A stretch of DNA of 64,000 nt from Actinospineispora spinosispora DSM 44797 (GTDB taxonomy: Bacteria > Actinomycetota > Actinomycetes > Mycobacteriales > Pseudonocardiaceae): NCBI RefSeq assembly GCF_000429025.1, contig NZ_AUBB01000033.1:1-64000 (forward strand), in the 5' to 3' direction. The notes beneath the pieces were generated by a model, which was given only the letters and a program-made list of their open reading frames with translations, ran no database searches and was not told where the DNA came from. Shown one piece after another: positions 57,099 through 64,000 of the stretch (its first letter is position 1; every line of letters starts with the position of its first letter). The translations under genes were made by a program, and so were the position numbers.

Positions 57099-57521
57099 TC
57101 AGGCGCCGAATCGGCGGTGCAGCATGGCGATCGCGCCGGTGTAGACGCCGCGCACGGCGGCGTCGGCGACGTCGTCGTCCACCCCAGCGGGTTCGAACGT
57201 GCCGGTCCACTCCAATTCGCAGCGATCCCGGCCCGCGGGAGTCAGCTCGATCGTGGAGCGGTAGCCGGTGACCGGGAACGGGCCGGTGACCAGCATCGAG
57301 TAGGTGGTACGCCATGCGGCGTCGTCCTGGTCCTCGAGCCGCTCGACCAGGACGTCCGTGCCGAGGGTGACGGTGCGCAGCGCGCCGACGCCCTCGCCCT
57401 CCACCTCGACCCGTCCGCCGGTGCCCTCGATCATCGCCTCGATCAGCCCGCGAAAGTCCCCGACGACGTCCCACACGGCGGTGGCCGCCGCCCCCATCTC
57501 AGCCCGCTCCCGAACCAGCAT
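57099..57521 (-). CDS. SRPBCC-family protein
   Basis: 140 residues. MGAAATAVWDVVGDFRGLIE and ERLEDQDDAAWRTTYSML, a C-terminal helix VRGVYTGAIAMLHRRFGA, are START-like features. The ATG sits at the edge of the palindrome TGTACCAAATGGTACA, so the transcript may be very short-leadered or leaderless and controlled at that site. Confidence 0.75.
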   Translation of the reverse strand: MLVRERAEMGAAATAVWDVVGDFRGLIEAMIEGTGGRVEVEGEGVGALRTVTLGTDVLVERLEDQDDAAWRTTYSMLVTGPFPVTGYRSTIELTPAGRDRCELEWTGTFEPAGVDDDVADAAVRGVYTGAIAMLHRRFGA

Positions 57522-57536
57522 GTACCAAATGGTACA
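57521..57536. promoter_or_regulatory. 16-bp palindrome over the SRPBCC start
   Basis: TGTACCAAATGGTACA has perfect 6-bp arms. Its left edge overlaps the start codon ATG (57521-57519) of the SRPBCC gene. It looks like a repressor site. A MarR gene lies 250 nt upstream on the same strand. Confidence 0.55.
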
Positions 57537-57675
57537 CAGTTTCCTTGGGCAACTTCGCAGAGCGTCGTGTCGCCGCGAGCCGATCGACTCGATGCACGCT
57601 GCTACGTTGCATCATGACCGAGAAGGCGGACTCCTCCGAGACTCGTGGTCAGCAGCTGGTCAGCGTTCTCGGGCC

Positions 57676-57744
57676 ACTTCGCAGAGCCTCGTGCCGTGTC
57701 GCAGACACTGCAGCGTCTGCGACACGACCTCAAGGTCTGCGAAG
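57676..57744. repeat. long intergenic palindrome, family C (57.7 kb copy)
   Basis: CTTCGCAGAGCCTCGTG on the left and a TCTGCGACACGACC arm with TCTGCGAAG on the right surround CACTGCAG. A half copy (CTTCGCAGAGCGTCGTG) lies at 57553-57569. The gap between SRPBCC and MarR genes is otherwise empty. Confidence 0.7.
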
Positions 57745-57767
57745 CGGCGCGGATGTGATCGCTGCGG

Positions 57768-58202
57768 CTAGTCCGTCAGGGACTCGTGCAGGCGGGTCAG
57801 GAGGGTCTGCAGGTGCGGGGCTTCGTCGCCCAGCGCCGCGTGGAAGCGCTGCTGGACCTGCGCTGTCGCCGCGTCCCACTCGGCGAACGCGCGCTGCCCC
57901 CGAGGTGAGGCCGCCACCAGCACACGGCGCCGGTCGTGCGCGTCGGGGCGGCGCAGCACCAGGTTCGCCGAGACCATCCGGTCGACGACCTTGCTGAGCT
58001 TCGGGGCGAGCAGCATGGCGTGCTCAGCGATCACGTTCATCGGGCACGCGCCCCGCTCGACGAGCAGCCCGAGGATCCGCCACTGGTCGATGTCCGAGCC
58101 ATGCACCTTGAGTGCATCCTCGATGCGCTGGGTGACGGTGTGCGAGACCAGCGAGAGCAGCCGGAGCGACTGGTCACCCGTGAGAGTCGCCCGTTCCGCC
58201 AT
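57768..58202 (-). CDS. MarR-family regulator
   Basis: 144 residues. MNVIAEHAMLLAPKLSKVVD and RMVSANLVLRRPDAHDRRRV are the recognition helix and wing of MarR. It is divergent from the AmiC-like sensor gene and next to a palindrome-rich gap. Targets may include the SRPBCC operon or the sensor. Confidence 0.82.
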   Translation of the reverse strand: MAERATLTGDQSLRLLSLVSHTVTQRIEDALKVHGSDIDQWRILGLLVERGACPMNVIAEHAMLLAPKLSKVVDRMVSANLVLRRPDAHDRRRVLVAASPRGQRAFAEWDAATAQVQQRFHAALGDEAPHLQTLLTRLHESLTD

Positions 58203-58266
58203 GGCGTGAGTTTAGCCGCCGTTCGACGTAACCCGGACGACTCAACCGGGGGCTACCGTCTGGGGC

Positions 58267-59352
58267 ATGCCTCCTCGTGACCTGACGGTGCCGCCGTCGC
58301 GCGAGGCCGACGTGCTCAACATCGCGCTGGTCATCCCGCTGCAGGGACCGGCGGGGATCTTCGGGCCGTCGTGCGAGAGCTGCGCGGCGCTCGCCGAGGA
58401 GGAGGTCAACGCCGAGGGCGGGGTGCTCGGGAGACGGTTGAACCTGGTTCCGGTCGACGGTGGCGCACCGCCGGAGGTGATCGCCACGCAGGTCGACGCG
58501 CTGATCCGCGCCGGAGCGGTCGAGGCGGTCACCGGCTGGCACATCTCCGCGGTGCGCGAGGCCGTCGCGCCGCGCATCGGCGGGCGCATCCCGTACGCCT
58601 ACACCGCGCTGTACGAGGGCGGCGAGCGCAGGCCCGGGGTCTTCCTGACCGGCGAGACCCCCGAGCACCAGCTCGGACCGACGCTCGACTGGTTCGCCTC
58701 CAGCGTCGGGGTGCGGCGCTGGACGATCGTCGGCGACGACTACGTCTGGCCCCGGCGTTCGGCGCGCGAGGCGTCCCGTTACCTGCGGCGGATCGGCGGG
58801 ACGGTGTGCGACGAGATGTACGTCCCGCTCGGCACGCTCGACTTCTCCTCGGTGCTGCGCCGGGTCGAGGCCAGCGGGTGCGACGCGGTGCTGATGCTGC
58901 TGATCGGCGACGACGCGGTGGCGTTCAACCGGGCGTTCGCGGCGAGCGGGCTGGACCGGGACGTGCTGCGGTTCAGCTCGCTGATCGACGAGAACGTCCT
59001 GCTGGCCTCCGGCGCGGAGAACACCCGGGGCCTGATGACCTCGGCCGGCTACTTCTCCGACCTTCCGACGACGTCCGGACTGGACTTCGCGGCCACGTAC
59101 TTCCGGCGCTTCGGTCAGGACGCCCCGGTGCTCAACAGTCTCGGCGAGTCCTGCTACGAGGGCGTCCGGCTGCTCACCGAGCTGATGCGCCACGCGGGCT
59201 CCACCCAGGTCGAGCCGCTGACAGCCGTCGCGGAGGGGCTGGCCTACGACAGCCCGCGCGGGACGGTCGAGGTGCACGACCGACACCTGCAGCAGCGGGT
59301 CTTCCTCGCCGCCGCCGACGGCATCACCTGGGACGTCATCCAGCAGCTGTGA
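58267..59352 (+). CDS. AmiC-like periplasmic-binding-fold amide sensor
   Basis: 361 residues. IALVIPLQGPAGIFGPSCES starts the type 1 PBP fold, GRRLNLVPVDGGAPPEVIA and YTALYEGGERRPGVFLTGE follow with family motifs of AmiC/urea-binding proteins. No signal peptide or lipobox is visible, so it is likely a cytoplasmic ligand sensor like AmiC. A partner AmiR is not in the window. FmdB and FmdA follow, so a short-chain amide is the probable ligand. Confidence 0.78.
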   Translation: MPPRDLTVPPSREADVLNIALVIPLQGPAGIFGPSCESCAALAEEEVNAEGGVLGRRLNLVPVDGGAPPEVIATQVDALIRAGAVEAVTGWHISAVREAVAPRIGGRIPYAYTALYEGGERRPGVFLTGETPEHQLGPTLDWFASSVGVRRWTIVGDDYVWPRRSAREASRYLRRIGGTVCDEMYVPLGTLDFSSVLRRVEASGCDAVLMLLIGDDAVAFNRAFAASGLDRDVLRFSSLIDENVLLASGAENTRGLMTSAGYFSDLPTTSGLDFAATYFRRFGQDAPVLNSLGESCYEGVRLLTELMRHAGSTQVEPLTAVAEGLAYDSPRGTVEVHDRHLQQRVFLAAADGITWDVIQQL

Positions 59353-59356
59353 GCCG

Positions 59357-59385
59357 TTGACATCCCCCGACCCCGCGAGTAGTTT
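59357..59385 (+). promoter_or_regulatory. probable promoter of fmdB-fmdA
   Basis: TTGACA (59357-59362), 17 bp, TAGTTT (59380-59385). A small inverted repeat (AGTAGTTT with AAAACTATT) overlaps the -10 and could be an operator. Confidence 0.5.
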
Positions 59386-59443
59386 CCGAAAAAACTATTT
59401 CCAGTGGTGACAATCGGCTTCTTCTCGCAGGTCAGAGGTGTCC

Positions 59444-59725
59444 ATGGCGACCTACACGTATCGATGCACCCCGGACGGCCCGGTCGACGCCGTGTTCCCG
59501 ATCGGCACCGCACCGCCCACGATCAGCTGCCCACACTGCGGTGAGACGTCCACCCGGCTGTTCAGCGCGCCCATGCTCGGACTCGCCGACCGGGGCCGGA
59601 TGGCCGTGATCGATCGGGCCGAGTCGTCGCGGACCGATCCCGCCGTCGTGTCCGCTCCCCCGCCGAAACCGAGCCGCCCCGCCCCACGCCTCGACCCCCG
59701 CACCCGCCTGCTGCCACGGCCCTGA
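59444..59725 (+). CDS. fmdB: FmdB-like zinc-ribbon regulatory protein
   Basis: 93 residues. MATYTYRCTPDGPVDAVFPI and CPHCGETSTRLFSAPM match the FmdB zinc ribbon, with a Cys in YRC and CPHC but with the first CxxC incomplete. The tail is Pro/Arg-rich. It precedes formamidase as in other fmd loci and is thought to regulate it. Confidence 0.8.
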   Translation: MATYTYRCTPDGPVDAVFPIGTAPPTISCPHCGETSTRLFSAPMLGLADRGRMAVIDRAESSRTDPAVVSAPPPKPSRPAPRLDPRTRLLPRP

Positions 59726-59734
59726 GGAGATCCC

Positions 59735-60988
59735 ATGCCCGAGGTTGTCTTCCCACTGGACTCGACGAAGAGCTTCACCGAGCAGAGCATCGTCGGGCAC
59801 AACCGTTGGCACCCCGACATCCCGGCGGCGGTGCAGGTCGACCCGGGTGATGTGTTCCGGGTGCACTGCCGCGAATGGTTCGACGGCGCCATCCGCAACG
59901 ACGACTCGGCCGACGACATCCTGAACGCTCCGCTGGCGAGCGTGCACGTGCTGTCCGGGCCGATCTCGGTGCGCGGCGCACAGCCCGGTGACCTGCTGAT
60001 CGTCGACATCCTGGACGTCGGTCCGATCCCGCAGGAGGACTCCGGGCCGCTCGCCGGCCAGGGCTGGGGCTATACCGGGGTGTTCGCCACGAACAACGGC
60101 GGCGGGTTCCTGACCGAGCAGTTCCCCGACGCGTACAAGGTGATCTGGGACTTCCGGGGCGGGGTGGCCACCTCGCGGCACGTGCCGAACGTGTCGTTCA
60201 CCGGCATCGTGCACCCGGGCCTGATGGGTACCGCGCCGTCCGCGTCGCTGCTGTCGACCTGGAACGCCCGCGAGCAGCGGCTGATCGACACCGACCCGAA
60301 CCGGGTGCCGCCGCTCGCACTGCCGCCGCTACCCGACTCGGCGGTCCTGGGCAGTCTCGACGGCGCCGAGTTCGACCGGGTCGCCGCCGAGGCCGCGCGG
60401 ACCGCGCCGCCCAGGGAGAACGGCGGCAACCAGGACATCAAGAACCTCACCAAGGGATCGCGCATCTTCTACCCGGTGTTCGTCGACGGCGCGAAGCTCT
60501 CGGTCGGTGACCTGCACTTCTCCCAGGGCGACGGGGAGATCACGTTCTGCGGCGCGATCGAGATGGGCGGGTTCATCGACCTGCACGTCGACCTGATCAA
60601 GGGCGGCATGCAGACCTACGGGGTGTCCGAGAACGCGATCTTCATGCCGGGGCGCACCGATCCCCAGTACAGCGAGTGGCTCGCGTTCTCCGGGACGTCG
60701 GTCACGCTGGACGGCGAGCAGCGCTACCTCGACTCGCACCTGTCCTACCAGCGCGCCTGCCTGCACGCGATCGACTACCTGACGAAGTTCGGCTACAGCG
60801 ACATCCAGGCGTACATGATCCTGGGCGCCGCCCCCATCGAGGGCCGGCTGTCCGGCGTGGTCGACATCCCGAACTCCTGCTCGACGGTCTACCTGCCGAC
60901 GGAGATCTTCGACTTCCCGATCCGCCCCACGAAGGACGGCCCCCACCAGATCAACCCAGGCCAAGGCGTCCCCCGAGCAACCGCCTAA
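59735..60988 (+). CDS. fmdA: formamidase/acetamidase
   Basis: 417 residues. FRVHCREWFDGAIRNDDSAD, VLSGPISVRGAQPGDLLIVD and NNGGGFLTEQFPDAYKVIWD are FmdA/AmdA signatures, with VSFTGIVHPGLMG. It hydrolyses formamide or short amides to ammonia and acid in the cytoplasm. It is co-transcribed with fmdB and the AmiC-like sensor lies upstream. It ends before a palindrome (61003-61055). Confidence 0.93.
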   Translation: MPEVVFPLDSTKSFTEQSIVGHNRWHPDIPAAVQVDPGDVFRVHCREWFDGAIRNDDSADDILNAPLASVHVLSGPISVRGAQPGDLLIVDILDVGPIPQEDSGPLAGQGWGYTGVFATNNGGGFLTEQFPDAYKVIWDFRGGVATSRHVPNVSFTGIVHPGLMGTAPSASLLSTWNAREQRLIDTDPNRVPPLALPPLPDSAVLGSLDGAEFDRVAAEAARTAPPRENGGNQDIKNLTKGSRIFYPVFVDGAKLSVGDLHFSQGDGEITFCGAIEMGGFIDLHVDLIKGGMQTYGVSENAIFMPGRTDPQYSEWLAFSGTSVTLDGEQRYLDSHLSYQRACLHAIDYLTKFGYSDIQAYMILGAAPIEGRLSGVVDIPNSCSTVYLPTEIFDFPIRPTKDGPHQINPGQGVPRATA

Positions 60989-61002
60989 CCGCCGCCCCGC
61001 CT

Positions 61003-61055
61003 GGCACGAATGTGGCAATAGGGACGTTCAACGTCCCTAAAGCCACATTCGTGTC
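61003..61055. terminator. 53-bp palindrome between convergent genes
   Basis: Outer arms CACGAATGTGGC and GCCACATTCGTG, inner arms AGGGACGTT and AACGTCCCT. It lies between fmdA and the convergent DinB-like gene and looks like a bidirectional terminator. Its sequence differs from the A and C families. Confidence 0.65.
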
Positions 61056-61099
61056 ATCGGCGATCGTGCGGCGGCGGTCGTGCGGCGGCGGCTGGGCGG

Positions 61100-61795
61100 C
61101 TATTCGGTGACGTCTGTGGTGGCGGGGCCGAACAGGTACAGGTGGTCGAGGAGCGGAGCGGGGTCGCCCGACCAGTCCATGGCGGCGAGCTGAGCGCGGC
61201 TGCGACGGCCGGTGCGCCAGCGAAGGGCTTCGAACCGCGTGGTGGTCAGCCCGATCACGGCGCCCTCGGCGGGGCCGCTGCGGTACTGGACGCCGTCCAC
61301 CGTGATCCGCAGCGGCACAGGCGTCCGCAGCATGGTGAGCACCTGGTCGGCGGAGTACGACAACGCGACGCAGTCCCGCGCCCCGGGCCGCCCGAGCGCG
61401 CCTCGGATGTCCTGTTCATGGCTGACGATGTCGCCGATCGGAGGGTTCAGCCCGGCGGTCGCGGCCTGATGATCGAGCCGCGCGGCCGCCTCGGTCCAGG
61501 CGGCCATGACCTCGGCCATGCCGCGCCCGGCGAACCGCGCGACCTGCGCCGCGGTCTCGTCGTCGTCGGGCGGACCGGTCAGCCGTCCGGCCGTCCAGTC
61601 CTCGGCAACGGCCGCCAGATGGGCCACCACCTCGCGGATCGACCAGGCGGGGCACGCCGGAACCACCGTGCCCAGTCCCGACTCGTCGAGCTCCGACACC
61701 AGGCCGGCGATGCGGTTCTTCGTCTCCTGGTAGAGCCGGACCAGCTCGGTCGCCTCGGACACGTCGACTTCCTCGGACAGCGCGGCGGATGACAT
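61100..61795 (-). CDS. mycothiol-dependent maleylpyruvate isomerase/DinB-type protein
   Basis: 231 residues. VPACPAWSIREVVAHLAAVA gives the N-terminal DinB helix with HLAA, and IGDIVSHEQDIRGALGRPG the second His helix, with a C-terminal MDMPI_C-like part. The family uses mycothiol as cofactor in actinobacteria. GGAGGAG lies 6 nt before ATG. Upstream are two GCAACC...GTTGC operator-like repeats. Substrate unknown. Confidence 0.82.
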   Translation of the reverse strand: MSSAALSEEVDVSEATELVRLYQETKNRIAGLVSELDESGLGTVVPACPAWSIREVVAHLAAVAEDWTAGRLTGPPDDDETAAQVARFAGRGMAEVMAAWTEAAARLDHQAATAGLNPPIGDIVSHEQDIRGALGRPGARDCVALSYSADQVLTMLRTPVPLRITVDGVQYRSGPAEGAVIGLTTTRFEALRWRTGRRSRAQLAAMDWSGDPAPLLDHLYLFGPATTDVTE

Positions 61796-61814
61796 CGATC
61801 TCCTCCAAAATTAC

Positions 61815-61855
61815 GCAACCACTGAGTTGCGACTTTATGGCAACCAATCAGTTGC
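61815..61855. promoter_or_regulatory. two operator-like quasi-palindromes
   Basis: GCAACCACTGAGTTGC (61815-61830) and GCAACCAATCAGTTGC (61840-61855), 25 bp apart, lie just upstream of the mycothiol-dependent DinB gene. CAAC-N6-GTTG repeats of this kind are seen at ArsR/HxlR-type promoters. No such regulator is adjacent. Confidence 0.55.
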
Positions 61856-61872
61856 GTCAACCTCCGGCGCGA

Positions 61873-61939
61873 CTTCGCAGCGCCTCGCGTTGCGTCGCAG
61901 AAGCTCCAGCGTCTGCGACGCAACGCGAGGCTCTGCGAG
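61873..61939. repeat. long intergenic palindrome, family C (61.9 kb copy)
   Basis: CTTCGCAGCGCCTCGCGTTG and CAACGCGAGGCTCTGCGAGG flank AGAAGCTCCAGCG, with 20-bp-plus arms. It separates the DinB-like gene from the gntR gene. Confidence 0.75.
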
Positions 61940-61975
61940 GCGATATCGGTGTGACTTGTGAGATACGCGGGGTGG

Positions 61976-62656
61976 TCAGGCGGCGCGGAAGGCCGTGCCG
62001 GACAGCTCCTGGAGGATGTCGAGGAACTGGTGACAGGTCTCCCGGGCTCCCGCGGCGCTACGCATGCGGAAGGCCTCTACCTCTTCCCTGCTTACCTCGG
62101 TGAACAGGTTCAGGTCGGCGGTCCGCGCACGGTGCAGCTCGGCGAACCCGATGCGGGCCGCACGGTCGCAGACCGTGGTCACCTCTTTGAGCACCGCCAG
62201 CTCGACGGACGTCAGCACGGACGTGAGAACCCCGAAGAACTTGGCACTGTGCTCTTCGTAGATTCCGTCATGACGCCAGTCCATGGCGGGGACGCTGTCG
62301 ACGTGCTCGGCCAGCTCGGCGACCGGGCCATCGGTGACGACCTTGCAGGCCGCGACCACCATGTCGACCTCGATCAGCCGTCGCAACCGGAAGGCGTGCT
62401 CCAGCCTGCTGACATCGAGCGGAGCGACCGTGGCATGTGTGGCGTCCTCGACGTGCAGCAGACCCTGTGCCTCGAGGTCTCGCAGTACCCCGCGTAGCAA
62501 TGACCGGCGGGTCCCCAGCTTCTCCGCGGCCTCGCGCAGGTCCAGCTCGGTGCCGGGCAGTAGGCGTCCCGCACGGATAGCGCGTCCGAGGTCGGCAACA
62601 TAGCCCTTGGTCGCGTGCAGCGAATCCAAGGACGAGACCACCGAGATGATTGCCAT
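61976..62656 (-). CDS. GntR-family (FadR-type) regulator
   Basis: 226 residues. LPGTELDLREAAEKLGTRRS and LLRGVLRDLEAQGLLHVED are the GntR winged helix, and the C-terminal helical domain ends LQELSGTAFRAA. The ATG has no ribosome site but TGTAAAGT lies 12 nt upstream, so it may be leaderless. The effector is unknown. Confidence 0.82.
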   Translation of the reverse strand: MAIISVVSSLDSLHATKGYVADLGRAIRAGRLLPGTELDLREAAEKLGTRRSLLRGVLRDLEAQGLLHVEDATHATVAPLDVSRLEHAFRLRRLIEVDMVVAACKVVTDGPVAELAEHVDSVPAMDWRHDGIYEEHSAKFFGVLTSVLTSVELAVLKEVTTVCDRAARIGFAELHRARTADLNLFTEVSREEVEAFRMRSAAGARETCHQFLDILQELSGTAFRAA

Positions 62657-62762
62657 TGCACAAAACTTTACATTCGGCTACAACTCCGTTGCCAACACGA
62701 AAGCGCGGTTCTGGGGCCTGGAATTGTCGCCCGTGTCGTCGAGCCTGGGGCCGCCGCGGCAC

Positions 62763-63626
62763 TCACGGAGTGTGCAGGTCGGCGCTGGAACGGTGGGTCG
62801 ACGTCTCGGCCAGGGTCCGCAGTGCCCGCTCGGACGGGGAGCCCGGCTCGGCCGCGTACATCATCAGACGGCTCAGCTCGGCATCGCGGGGTAGGTGCAG
62901 CGCCTCGAACGGCAGCACCAGCTGCCCCACCTCGGGATGGTGGATGCGTGCCTCGCCGCTGGTCACATCGTTCACCAGGTGCTCCGACCACAGTTCGCGG
63001 AATTCGTCGCTGCGCTCACGCATCGTGCTGATCAGTGACGTCAGCCTCGGATCGCCGGGGTCTTCCCCGGACCGAAATCGCAGATAGGCGACGTTACGCC
63101 GGGCGACGGTTTCCCAATTGTCACCCAGCCGCTCGCGATAGTCGGCGTTGAGATGAATCTGATGGGTCCAGGTGCGTTCTTCCGGTTCGACCTCGGCGAG
63201 GTCGACGAAGATCGCGGAGGTCAGCCTGTTCCAGGCCACCACATTGGTGTAGTGACCGACGATATACGCCGGTGCGAATGTGACGGAATCCAGCAGATGT
63301 TGCAGCGGAGCACGAAGTCTGGCCGGCGGTTGGACCGGTTCGCGGCGTGGTGGGTGAGCGAGTCTGTGCAGGTGAGCGTGCTCATCGTGGTCCAGCTTCA
63401 GCACCCGGGAGATGGAGTCGAGTATCCCGTCGGACACATTGTCCGCATTGCCCTGCTCCAGCCGGACGTAGTAGGCGACGCTCACTCCGGCGAGCTGGGC
63501 CAATTCTTCGCGGCGTAGCCCGGGAACCCGTCGACGCGCACCGAAGGAACGGGTTCCGACGTCTTCCGGTTGCAGTCGGGCGCGCCTGGATTTCAGGAAA
63601 TCGCCCAGTTCACCTGGCTGTGCCAC
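62763..63626 (-). CDS. XRE-family regulator with MmyB-like ligand-binding domain
   Basis: 287 residues. The HTH reads LRREELAQLAGVSVAYYVRL, then EQGNADNVSDGILDSISRVL, typical of this actinobacterial family. The MLTR_LBD part follows (VVAWNRLTSAIF, then EERTWTHQIHLNADYRERLG). GTG 63626 is used. It is divergent from the GDSL hydrolase and may regulate it. Ligand unknown, fatty acid in related MmyB folds. Confidence 0.82.
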   Translation of the reverse strand: MAQPGELGDFLKSRRARLQPEDVGTRSFGARRRVPGLRREELAQLAGVSVAYYVRLEQGNADNVSDGILDSISRVLKLDHDEHAHLHRLAHPPRREPVQPPARLRAPLQHLLDSVTFAPAYIVGHYTNVVAWNRLTSAIFVDLAEVEPEERTWTHQIHLNADYRERLGDNWETVARRNVAYLRFRSGEDPGDPRLTSLISTMRERSDEFRELWSEHLVNDVTSGEARIHHPEVGQLVLPFEALHLPRDAELSRLMMYAAEPGSPSERALRTLAETSTHRSSADLHTP

Positions 63627-63753
63627 ACCGCTCAGCCTACCCCTGGCGGTGGTACTCACGGCCGTACTACGCACAGCCGAGGGCTGGGTAGATATCGCGC
63701 GCCGAGAAATCGTGAACGGGTCCGGCACACGATTACTCGAGGAGTACCCGACC

Positions 63754-64000
63754 ATGACCGCTTCCCCCGATTCGCTGCTCGCCCCGACCGCCCAGAAGGT
63801 GTGGGCAGGCGGATGGGCCGTTCCGATGCAGCGTCCCAGCGTCGGTTTCGAACCCAACTGGTCGGAGGAGGGCTTCTCCGACCACAGCCTGCGCCAGGTC
63901 GTCCGGGTCACGGCCGACGGTGACGCGCTGCGGCTGCGACTGTCCAACCGCTACGGCGCCGCCCCGCTGGTGGTGCGCGGCGCCTCCGTCGGTCTGCGAG
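63754..64000 (+). CDS. GDSL/SGNH-type hydrolase, cut by window end
   Basis: The first 82 residues (MTASPDSLLAPTAQKVWAGG, then MQRPSVGFEPNWSEEGF and LRQVVRVT) match the N-terminus of actinobacterial SGNH hydrolases. The catalytic block is beyond the edge. ATG 63754 has GGAG 9 nt before. No signal peptide is seen. Confidence 0.7.
   Translation, partial: MTASPDSLLAPTAQKVWAGGWAVPMQRPSVGFEPNWSEEGFSDHSLRQVVRVTADGDALRLRLSNRYGAAPLVVRGASVGLR

Noticed and set aside
57614..57997. Small plus-strand ORF in the palindrome gap
   Set aside because: It runs through the family C palindrome and into the antisense of marR. No ribosome site or conserved motif.

Overview
The window is 64 kb of high-GC actinobacterial DNA. 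A mycothiol-type maleylpyruvate isomerase/DinB fold protein, a DUF3099 protein, an actinobacterial-type QcrB, an F420/PPOX-type protein and the codon use all point to Actinomycetota, most likely a Pseudonocardiales genus such as Amycolatopsis or a relative. The genus is an inference. No integrase, transposase, phage gene or CRISPR array was seen.

Region 1 (1-19910, minus strand) is one uninterrupted gene that enters from beyond the left edge. At least 6,636 codons are in the window and its 3' end is missing. From the N-terminus it has a hydrophobic leader, duplicated helical modules, a coiled coil, about 1,480 residues of paired-cysteine repeats, further Cys/Gly-rich modules, a large helical region, a hydrophobic pair of segments, Pro/Ser/Thr-rich linkers, a buried papain/deamidase-like domain (Cys-His-Asp), and a duplicated multi-membrane-segment region. 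The divergent neighbour is a membrane-anchored pseudokinase.

Region 2 (20.8-33.0 kb) is a set of small regulatory and metabolic units: a MerR regulator with a CarH-like B12 motif, a DUF3099 protein that seems to start at ATC, a solitary cytochrome b gene coupled to an SRPBCC and an NAD(P)-binding protein, three divergent regulator/target pairs with visible operators, a DJ-1/PfpI protein behind a structured leader, and a PPOX protein. A noncoding block of GC-rich degenerate repeats follows (33.02-33.55 kb).

Region 3 (33.5-41.3 kb) looks like a catabolic island for an amide- or N-heterocycle-type nitrogen compound. It has an RpiR regulator, a glutamine-synthetase-like ligase overlapping an amidohydrolase (the two halves of fungal FluG), an M20D hydrolase, a divergent ArgE/DapE-type deacylase and an NCS1 permease. 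A three-tRNA cluster (His, Arg, Met-type CAT) follows.

Region 4 (42.5-51.9 kb) is the clearest biosynthetic system, a terpenoid cluster. IPP isomerase is divergent from a tightly overlapping operon of cytochrome P450, class I terpene synthase, NDH-2-like flavoprotein, polyprenyl diphosphate synthase and a complete carboxylic acid reductase (A-T-R). The expected logic is isoprene supply, chain elongation, cyclisation, oxidation to an acid and NADPH reduction to an aldehyde.

Region 5 (52.0-64 kb) holds a saccharopine-dehydrogenase-like protein behind a TetR-type operator with no adjacent regulator, a FemAB-like acyltransferase, a MurJ-like flippase in an operon with an epimerase and an SRPBCC protein, a formamidase locus (AmiC-like sensor, FmdB, FmdA), a mycothiol-type DinB protein, GntR and XRE regulators, and the start of a GDSL hydrolase. 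Several intergenic gaps carry long palindromes of two recurring families.
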